From contig CAWACX010000002.1 of the NCBI GenBank assembly GCA_963780755.1, forward strand, positions 868,001 through 932,000: a stretch of 64,000 nucleotides of DNA, written 5' to 3'. The translations under genes and the position numbers were made by a program. Source of the DNA: JALYNX01 sp963780755 (GTDB lineage: Bacteria > Actinomycetota > Acidimicrobiia > Spongiisociales > ZC4RG35). The notes beneath the pieces are model-generated. The model was not told the origin of the DNA. It did not search any database and worked only from the letters and a program-made list of their open reading frames with translations. Below, piece after piece: positions 58,298 to 64,000 of the stretch; the stretch's first letter is position 1; the number at the start of each line of letters is the position of its first letter.

Positions 58298-60349
58298 ATG
58301 ACGGACCTGATCATCTATTTGGCGTTGCTCGCCGCCGTCGCCGCCCTCGTCCTCGCTGCTCTCCACGCCCGGTCGGTCCTGGCCCATCCACGCGGCAACA
58401 AGAAGATGGTCGAGATCTCGGATGCGATCAGAGAGGGGGCGATGGCCTTTCTCCACCGCGAATACACCTGGATCCTGGTCTTCGTCGTGGTCATGGCGGG
58501 CCTCATCGCCGGCCTGCTCGATTGGGGCTGGCCTTGGGGGGCGATTGCCTTCGTGTTCGGGGCCCTCCTCTCCGGTGGCGCCGGCTACATCGGGATGAGG
58601 ATCGCCACTCAAGCCAACTCGAGGACCACGGAGGCGGCCCGGACCGGTGGGGCTCCCGCAGCCCTCGCCGTTGCCTTTCGGGGCGGGGCGGTCGTGGGGT
58701 TCACCGTCGCCGGTCTCGGCTTGCTCGGCGTCGGTCTCGCCTTCCTGGTCGCGAGGGAGCTGCTCGGACTGGATGCCTGGGCGGAGGTGGTGACCGCGGT
58801 CGCGCTCGGCGGTTCGTCGATCGCCCTATTCGCCAGGGTGGGGGGCGGGATCTTCACCAAGGCCGCCGACATCGGCGCCGACCTGGTGGGCAAGGTCGAA
58901 GCGGGAATCCCCGAAGACGACCCACGTAATCCAGCGGTGATCGCCGACAACGTGGGAGACAACGTGGGGGATGTCGCCGGCATGGGCGCCGACCTATTCG
59001 AGTCCTATGCCGGGGCCTTGGTGGCGCCGGTGGCCTATGCCGCGCTGGTGTTCTCCGACACCCGGTTCGCCACACAGACTTTGCTCTTTCCTCTCGCCGT
59101 CGCCGCCGTCGGGATGCTGGCCGCGATCGTGGGCTCATTCCTGGTGCGAGCCCGGGAAGGGAGCAACCTGGGGTCGGCCCTGAACCGGGGCTCGAACTTC
59201 GCGCTGGTCGCATCGGCGGTTGGCGTGCTCTGGTTGGTTACCTGGGTCTTCGCCGATGCCGAGAACCCGCTGGGGCTTTGGATCTCGGTGGCCGCCGGGC
59301 TCGTGGTCGGCTATCTGGTGGGAAAGATCTCGGAATGGTTCACCTCCGACGATCACAAGACCGTCAAGGAGGTTGCCCGCCAGTCGAAGACTGGTCCCGC
59401 CACCGTCATCATCACCGGCCTCGCCGAAGGAATGCGCTCCGCCGCCTTCTCCGTGATCGTCGTCGCGGCCGGGATCGGAGTCGCCTACTTCGGTGGCGAC
59501 TGGGCACTGGGCGAGGGCGGTGGCATCTACGGAGTTGCGATCGCTGCGATCGGCGTCCTCGCCACCCTTGGGCTCACAATCTCAGTGGATGCCTATGGCC
59601 CGATCGCCGACAACGCAGGAGGGATAGCGGAGATGGCAGGTCTCCCTCCCGAGGTTCGCCAGGTCACCGACGCCCTGGACTCGGTGGGCAACACCACGGC
59701 CGCCGTGGCCAAAGGCTTCGCCATCGCGTCGGCGGCGGTGACGGCCCTCGCTCTGTTCTCGGCGTTCACCCAGGCCGTGGGCCTGGATTCGATTGACCTG
59801 ACCCGGCCCGGGACCACGATCGGCCTCTTCCTGGGCGCCATGTTCCCGTTTCTCTTTGCCGGCCTCACGATGACTGCCGTAGGTCGTTCGGCGGGTCGGA
59901 TGATCGATGAGGTGCGGCGCCAGTTCCGGGAGATCCCGGGACTGCGCGAGGGAGACCCCGAGGCTCGACCCGAGTATGCGGAGTGCGTCGACATCGCAAC
60001 ATCCGGCGCCCTCCGGGAGATGGTGGTCCCGGTGTCGATGGCCCTCGCGTTTCCCATCGCCATCGGCTTCGTGAGCGTCGAGGCACTCGGGGGGTTCCTG
60101 GCCGGCTCGTTGGTCACCGGATTCCTGCTCGCCATCTTCATGGCCAACGCCGGCGGCACCTGGGACAACGCCAAGAAGTTCATCGAGACCGGTGCCTATG
60201 GCGGCAAAGGGTCCGACGCCCACAAGGCTGCCGTGATCGGTGACACCGTCGGCGATCCCTTCAAGGACACCGCGGGCCCGGCGATGAACATCGTGATCAA
60301 GGTGATGGCCGTCGTCTCGCTGATCTTCGCCTCCGCTTTCATCTCCTGA
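58298..60349 (+). CDS. hppA: Membrane-bound proton/sodium-translocating pyrophosphatase
   Basis: The 683-aa protein with about 16 membrane helices starts at ATG 58298, seven nt after TGAGG. The substrate site is complete: DIGADLVGKVEAGIPEDDP, then NVGDNVGDVAGMGADLFESY, and in the C-terminal part GDTVGDPFKDTAGPAMNI. It hydrolyses PPi to pump H+ or Na+. At the K+ determinant the sequence reads GNTTAAVAKGFA, with alanine where K+-independent enzymes have lysine, which points to the K+-dependent subclass. This differs from what I expect in most actinobacteria. Confidence 0.95.
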   Translation: MTDLIIYLALLAAVAALVLAALHARSVLAHPRGNKKMVEISDAIREGAMAFLHREYTWILVFVVVMAGLIAGLLDWGWPWGAIAFVFGALLSGGAGYIGMRIATQANSRTTEAARTGGAPAALAVAFRGGAVVGFTVAGLGLLGVGLAFLVARELLGLDAWAEVVTAVALGGSSIALFARVGGGIFTKAADIGADLVGKVEAGIPEDDPRNPAVIADNVGDNVGDVAGMGADLFESYAGALVAPVAYAALVFSDTRFATQTLLFPLAVAAVGMLAAIVGSFLVRAREGSNLGSALNRGSNFALVASAVGVLWLVTWVFADAENPLGLWISVAAGLVVGYLVGKISEWFTSDDHKTVKEVARQSKTGPATVIITGLAEGMRSAAFSVIVVAAGIGVAYFGGDWALGEGGGIYGVAIAAIGVLATLGLTISVDAYGPIADNAGGIAEMAGLPPEVRQVTDALDSVGNTTAAVAKGFAIASAAVTALALFSAFTQAVGLDSIDLTRPGTTIGLFLGAMFPFLFAGLTMTAVGRSAGRMIDEVRRQFREIPGLREGDPEARPEYAECVDIATSGALREMVVPVSMALAFPIAIGFVSVEALGGFLAGSLVTGFLLAIFMANAGGTWDNAKKFIETGAYGGKGSDAHKAAVIGDTVGDPFKDTAGPAMNIVIKVMAVVSLIFASAFIS

Positions 60350-60390
60350 ACTTCGTCCCAATGTCGAATACCTAGTACCAAGTAGCTGCC

Positions 60391-61623
60391 GTGCCTGAGA
60401 TCCTCCTCATCCGACATGCCGAGTCCGAGACCAACCGTTCCGGGATCTGGAACGGCCGCTCCGACGCTCGTCTCAGCCCGGACGGCGAGGCCAGCCTCGA
60501 GGACCTGGCGAAGCGCTTCTCCACCCAGAATTTCGACATCGTGCTCACCTCGCCGCTGGAGAGGGCGGTGCGCACTGCATCCGCGGTGTCCTCCGAATTC
60601 GAAGTCGAGGACGACCTGGTCGAGATCGATCTCGGGGAGTGGGAAGGAAAGACCCACGACGAGGTGACCGTCGATCATGGCGAGGAACTGGCGGCCGCGG
60701 TCCGGGGAGGGGACGTCCCGATGGGACGGACCGGGGAGACTCTGAGCGCGGTCTCGGCTAGATCGTGGTCGACTGTCAACCACCTCGTTTCACGACTGGC
60801 TCCCCGTGGCCGGGCCGTCGTGGTCACCCACGGCGGGGTCCTGCAGAGCCTGCTCGACCCGTTCCTTCGCGGCCGTCGCCGTCGGGCCCATTCCTTCGTG
60901 GGCAACACTTCGGTCACCAGGCTGCTTTGGAGTGGTGAGCGCGCCCGGCTCGGCTCTTTCAACGACCTGGGCCACTTCGGGCCACGGTCCCGCCTCGTCA
61001 CCGACCACCTCGACGCGGGAGTGCCGGTCATCGCCCTGATCCGACACGGGCAGACCAGCGCGAATCTCGAAGGGAGGTGGCAGGGCCAGGCCGACTCCGA
61101 CCTCAACGAGTTGGGGCACAGCCAGGCCGCTGCGTTGAGGGATTGGTATGGCTCCTGGGACACGGTCTACGCCTCCCCGCTGGGAAGGGCGCAGACCACC
61201 GCCGGGTATCTGGCCAACAACGGGCTGGTGACCGTGGATGGGCTGATGGAGCTGGCAATGGGCCAATGGGAAGGCCTCACCTCGTCCGAGATCGGTGATC
61301 GCTGGCCCGGGCTCATGGAGACCATCTATGAAGAGGGCATCGACCTCAAGCGCGGGGAGGACGGCGAGAGCTGGGGTGAGATGACCCACCGCTTCGCCAA
61401 CACCGTGCACAGCCTGGCGCCCGCCATTTCCCAGCCGACCCTCGCCGTGGCCCATGGCGGGGCGATCCGCGCTTACGTCTCGTCGCTCACCTCGACCAGG
61501 GACTCCCACGCCGAGTCGCTCTACACGCCCCCCAACACCTCAGTGACTCACGTCGCAATGACCTCCGACGGGCCGCTCCTCCTCGACTATGCCGTTGCCG
61601 CCCATGTCGAGGGCCTCTCCTAA
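60391..61623 (+). CDS. Tandem histidine-phosphatase domain protein
   Basis: The 410-aa protein from GTG 60391 has two consecutive phosphoglycerate-mutase-type domains. The first has LIRHAESETN with H9 (RHA rather than RHG) and THGG with H147. The second has LIRHGQTSANLEGRWQG with H219 and AHGG near the C-terminus. Both keep the phospho-accepting His, the SPL-x-R-A motif and the second His, so both may be active. The substrate is unknown; candidates are a sugar phosphate or an RNase H/CobC-type partner. RNase HI is encoded two genes downstream. Confidence 0.85.
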   Translation: MPEILLIRHAESETNRSGIWNGRSDARLSPDGEASLEDLAKRFSTQNFDIVLTSPLERAVRTASAVSSEFEVEDDLVEIDLGEWEGKTHDEVTVDHGEELAAAVRGGDVPMGRTGETLSAVSARSWSTVNHLVSRLAPRGRAVVVTHGGVLQSLLDPFLRGRRRRAHSFVGNTSVTRLLWSGERARLGSFNDLGHFGPRSRLVTDHLDAGVPVIALIRHGQTSANLEGRWQGQADSDLNELGHSQAAALRDWYGSWDTVYASPLGRAQTTAGYLANNGLVTVDGLMELAMGQWEGLTSSEIGDRWPGLMETIYEEGIDLKRGEDGESWGEMTHRFANTVHSLAPAISQPTLAVAHGGAIRAYVSSLTSTRDSHAESLYTPPNTSVTHVAMTSDGPLLLDYAVAAHVEGLS

Positions 61624-61626
61624 CCT
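61621..61626 (+). promoter_or_regulatory. Putative -10 box of the methyltransferase/RNase HI unit
   Basis: TAACCT overlaps the stop codon of the preceding gene and lies 7 nt before ATG 61634. Leaderless pattern. Confidence 0.4.
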
Positions 61627-61633
61627 CGCATCG

Positions 61634-62215
61634 ATGACGGTCTACGACTCCCAGCGATATGCCCTGGTCAACCGCTGGGACCCCCAGCATCTCAAGACCC
61701 TGGACCGCCTGTTCCCGCTGACTGCCGGGGACCGCGTCCTCGAGGTGGGTTGCGGCAGCGGCCACCTGACAAAGCGACTCGCGGCGCGGGGCGTCGACAT
61801 CGTGGGCATCGACCCCAACCCGAATGCGGGCCAGGTCGCCGGCACCGACCGGGTGCTCTGCATGAGCGCCGAGAACCTCGACTTCGGCGACGGCGAATTC
61901 GACGCCTTGGTCTCCGTGCATGCCATCGAGCACATCCCGCCGCTCGAATCGGCCATGGCGGAGATGGTCCGCGTGCTCAAGCCGGGAGGGCGCGCCCTGT
62001 TCATCTATCCCGCCGAGCCGATTCAGGGCCTGTATGCCGTGCCCACTTCCGTGATCCTCTACGGCACGCCGTTCAAGGCGCGAGAGGTCCACTGTCACAA
62101 GCTCTCCCCGGCGAAGGTGCGCCGGATCGTGGAGCCATTGGGGCTGGTCGAAACCCATCACGAGTTCAACCTGTGGAAGTCGCCCCAGTTCGTGTCGGTG
62201 TTCGAGAAGCCCTAG
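61634..62215 (+). CDS. Class I SAM-dependent methyltransferase
   Basis: The 193-aa protein is a single Methyltransf_11 domain. Motif I is VLEVGCGSGHLTKRLA, motif II region VDIVGIDPNPN, and later VSVHAIEHIPPLESAMAEM and VLKPGGRALFIYP. It is like the UbiE/SmtA-type of unknown substrate. ATG 61634 is chosen because of the TAACCT box; a longer start at 61589 would run into the preceding gene. The next gene begins 2 nt after its stop. Confidence 0.82.
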   Translation: MTVYDSQRYALVNRWDPQHLKTLDRLFPLTAGDRVLEVGCGSGHLTKRLAARGVDIVGIDPNPNAGQVAGTDRVLCMSAENLDFGDGEFDALVSVHAIEHIPPLESAMAEMVRVLKPGGRALFIYPAEPIQGLYAVPTSVILYGTPFKAREVHCHKLSPAKVRRIVEPLGLVETHHEFNLWKSPQFVSVFEKP

Positions 62216-62217
62216 GA

Positions 62218-62859
62218 GTGTTCACCTGTGAGACCTGCGGCCAGGGGTTCGATGTCCGAGCCGAGGTCCTGGACCGTTATCCGGGCTGGACTCCACGACA
62301 GTGCATGGATTGCAAGAACAAGGGCGGCGCTCCAAAAGCCACCCCCCAGACCCGAACCGTGAGTCGCACCAAGAGCCGCGACCTGAACACAGCCGAGGTG
62401 CTCGCATCGTTCAAGGATGGCCCGCAGACCGGGGTGTTCACCGACGGGGCTTCCGAGGGCAATCCCGGGCCCGGGGGCTGGGGGGCGGTCCATGTCAGAG
62501 ATGGCGAGATCATCGACCAGGCGCACGGGTCGGAACCACACACCACGAACAACAAGATGGAGCTGACGGCCCTCATCGCGGGTCTGCGCATGCTCGGCAT
62601 CGACTCCGACGAGGTCGTGTACACCGACTCCCAGCTGATCGTCAACATCGTGACCAATTGGGCGGCAGGCTGGAAAGCGCGGGGGTGGACCAAGAAGAGC
62701 TCAGGCCCGATCGCCAACCTGGAACTGGTCAAGGAGGCGTATGCCCTCTACACGGAGAGGCCCAACGTCGACCTCCAGTGGATCCCGGCACACGCCGGCC
62801 AGCGCTGGAACGAATATGCCGATGCCCTGGCCACCGCGTACCGCCGGGACGTGTTCTGA
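62218..62859 (+). CDS. rnhA: Ribonuclease HI with N-terminal zinc ribbon
   Basis: The 213-aa protein from GTG 62218 has a two-part layout. Residues 1-~35 hold C4-x2-C7 and C29-x2-C32 (FTCETCGQGF, then CMDCKNKGG), a zinc-ribbon-like unit. After a basic linker the RNase H domain starts at TGVFTDGASEGNPGPGGWG, with D76, E115 (NNKMELTALI), D137 (YTDSQLIV) and D202 (RWNEYADAL) as the metal-binding acidic residues. It cleaves RNA in RNA-DNA hybrids. The ribbon replaces the usual hybrid-binding domain and may hold nucleic acid or protein. Confidence 0.9.
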   Translation: MFTCETCGQGFDVRAEVLDRYPGWTPRQCMDCKNKGGAPKATPQTRTVSRTKSRDLNTAEVLASFKDGPQTGVFTDGASEGNPGPGGWGAVHVRDGEIIDQAHGSEPHTTNNKMELTALIAGLRMLGIDSDEVVYTDSQLIVNIVTNWAAGWKARGWTKKSSGPIANLELVKEAYALYTERPNVDLQWIPAHAGQRWNEYADALATAYRRDVF

Positions 62860-62863
62860 GTTG

Positions 62864-63859
62864 GTGACCGCGGCTCAGGTCCGCGCCTGGGGCAAGCACG
62901 CCCATGGCTCCCCGTTGTATGCCCATCTCGTCGAGGTGATCGCCGCCGAGGAGGGCCTGATGAGGATCCTCAATCGGATCGAGCACCTTCCCCAGATCAA
63001 CATGCTCCTGGCAGCAGTTCAGCACCTCCTGTTCGAAGGGGTCGGGCCCGAGCTGGCCTCGTACTACCGATCGCTAACCCCGGCGCCGCTACCGGCGGAT
63101 CAGGTGGACATTGCCTTCCGTGAGTTCGTGGTGGTCCATGAGGCGGAGATCGTCGAAATCGGGAACACACGGTTCACACAGACCAACGAGTGCCGGCGAT
63201 GTGTCGCCCTTCTGCCGTTGGTGATGACCGCGCCCTTCACCCGATTCCACCTGATCGACATCGGGGCCAGCGCCGGTCTCAATCTGGCGCTCGACCTCTA
63301 TCACTACCAGTGGGGTGAGGTCGAGTGGGGTCCGGAGTCGAGCGTGACTCTGGAGGCTGAGAATCGGGGCGACAGTTTGGCCCTCCACGAGATCGAGGTG
63401 CTGAGTCGCACCGGCTTGGACCTGGACCCGATCGAGCCCACCGACGCCGAGGGAAGAAGCTGGCTCGACGCCTTGGTCTGGCCGGAGCTGGTGGAGCGCC
63501 GCCAACGACTTCGGGATGCCCTCGACCTGATCGCAGGTACCGACGTGCGACTCGTCGCAGGCGATGCACTCGAGACTCTGCCCGAGATCCTGGCCGATCT
63601 GCCGCCCGGGGAGCCGGTGGTGGTGATGGACTCGTTTTCCCTCAACCAGCTCTCCGTAGCGGGGCGACGGCAGATCGAGCTGATCGCAGAGGAGGCCCGC
63701 TCCACGCGTGAGGTGTTCCGGGTCTCGATGGAGTTGCTCGATGTCGAAGACGACTGGGCGCGGCTGGCGGTTGCTCGCGGACCGCAGCTGATCGAGGTCG
63801 GCCAAGCGCACCCGCACGGGGAGTGGGTCGAGATAAGGCCAGACTCGGCGACGGCCTAG
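62864..63859 (+). CDS. DUF2332 family protein
   Basis: The protein has about 331 aa from GTG 62864 (or TTG 62861). A helical N-terminus (AQVRAWGKHAHGSPLYAHLV) is followed by NECRRCVALLPLV and the Rossmann-like methyltransferase-type segment FHLIDIGASAGLNLALD, and later VVVMDSFSLNQL. The family is uncharacterised. The IGASAGLNL motif suggests a class I methyltransferase-related fold, with no known substrate. Its stop is convergent with the SDR stop, sharing CTAG at 63856-63859. Confidence 0.8.
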   Translation: MTAAQVRAWGKHAHGSPLYAHLVEVIAAEEGLMRILNRIEHLPQINMLLAAVQHLLFEGVGPELASYYRSLTPAPLPADQVDIAFREFVVVHEAEIVEIGNTRFTQTNECRRCVALLPLVMTAPFTRFHLIDIGASAGLNLALDLYHYQWGEVEWGPESSVTLEAENRGDSLALHEIEVLSRTGLDLDPIEPTDAEGRSWLDALVWPELVERRQRLRDALDLIAGTDVRLVAGDALETLPEILADLPPGEPVVVMDSFSLNQLSVAGRRQIELIAEEARSTREVFRVSMELLDVEDDWARLAVARGPQLIEVGQAHPHGEWVEIRPDSATA

Positions 63860-64000
63860 GCCCGGCCGTAGACCGGGATCGATGCCCCGTTCATCACTCC
63901 GGAGTCGTCGCTGAGCAGGAAGTGGGCCACGGCCGCGATCTCGTCGGGCGTCGGCCAGTTCACGTAGTCGGCATAGGGAAGCGACTGGCGGGTCGCCGGT
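63856..64000 (-). CDS. Short-chain dehydrogenase/reductase, C-terminal fragment (runs off the window)
   Basis: The last 47 codons of a minus-strand gene are visible: SLPYADYVNWPTPDEIAAVA, then HFLLSDDSGVMNGASIPVYG, ending RA. The last part is the SDR C-terminal pattern FLxSDxxxxxNGxxIPVxG. The catalytic YxxxK lies outside the window, so subfamily and substrate are not assigned. The final tetranucleotide CTAG is shared with the DUF2332 stop. Confidence 0.8.
   Translation of the reverse strand, partial: PATRQSLPYADYVNWPTPDEIAAVAHFLLSDDSGVMNGASIPVYGRA

Overview
The window looks like 64 kb of chromosome from a high-GC actinobacterium, most likely a member of the Acidimicrobiia or a related deep branch. 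The lineage is inferred from gene content: a WhiB regulator, the bacterial proteasome activator Bpa, a mycothiol-type DinB/maleylpyruvate isomerase protein, an actinobacterial-type SdhCAB, and polar S-layer-homology and Tad proteins. Genes are packed tightly. Many operon neighbours share the 4-nt stop/start overlaps ATGA, GTGA or TTGA, and many convergent pairs end within a few bases of each other. At least twelve genes have a TANNNT box only 6-10 nt before a start codon with no obvious Shine-Dalgarno sequence, which suggests widespread leaderless transcription.

Layout. 0-3.4 kb: the start of a transaldolase (minus), then a stand-alone B12-binding subunit of methylmalonyl-CoA mutase overlapping sucCD. 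3.4-10.4 kb: DUF169 protein, LemA, DUF2207 protein, a methyltransferase and hutH-hutI. 10.4-19.6 kb: a catabolic block with acyl-CoA dehydrogenase, enoyl-CoA hydratase, RidA, kynureninase, an in-frame SDR/tryptophan 2,3-dioxygenase fusion and a frameshifted aryl-CoA ligase. Together these suggest tryptophan -> kynurenine -> anthranilate -> 2-aminobenzoyl-CoA. 19.6-23.4 kb: membrane proteins and a sulfur-handling metallo-beta-lactamase/rhodanese pair. 23.4-26.4 kb: purN-purH-folD. 26.4-28.4 kb: a secreted glycan-active protein with an S-layer-homology segment, apparently once joined to a GH26-like domain. 28.4-38.8 kb: icd, BI-1 protein, SCP2 protein, a broken Tad cassette, nadA-nadB-nadC-mdh and a DapA-like gene. 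38.8-44.3 kb: two intact tandem TadE-TadE-TadG cassettes. 44.4-47.8 kb: sdhC-sdhA-sdhB. 47.9-54.4 kb: whiB, bpa, a transglutaminase/alpha-E/ATP-grasp cluster and small proteins. 54.7-57.2 kb: an Flp-like pilin (frameshifted), an ECF sigma factor and a membrane anti-sigma-like protein with Asp-box repeats. 57.3-64 kb: tRNA-Gln, tRNA-Glu, an HNH endonuclease, membrane pyrophosphatase, a double histidine phosphatase, a methyltransferase, a zinc-ribbon RNase HI, a DUF2332 protein and the end of an SDR.

The most unusual material is the surface-appendage gene set. There are three copies of a TadE/TadG triad with an unrecognised cysteine-bearing ectodomain, plus a separate Flp-like pilin, but no Tad ATPase, platform protein or prepilin peptidase in the window. 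The SDR-TDO fusion is the other standout.

Caution: between about 17.9 and 57.1 kb nine loci carry one or more frame breaks, including mdh, a core TCA gene. The flanks (0-17.5 and 57.3-64 kb) show none. Some breaks may therefore be sequence or assembly errors rather than real pseudogenes, and the broken genes are described by their reconstructed reading.
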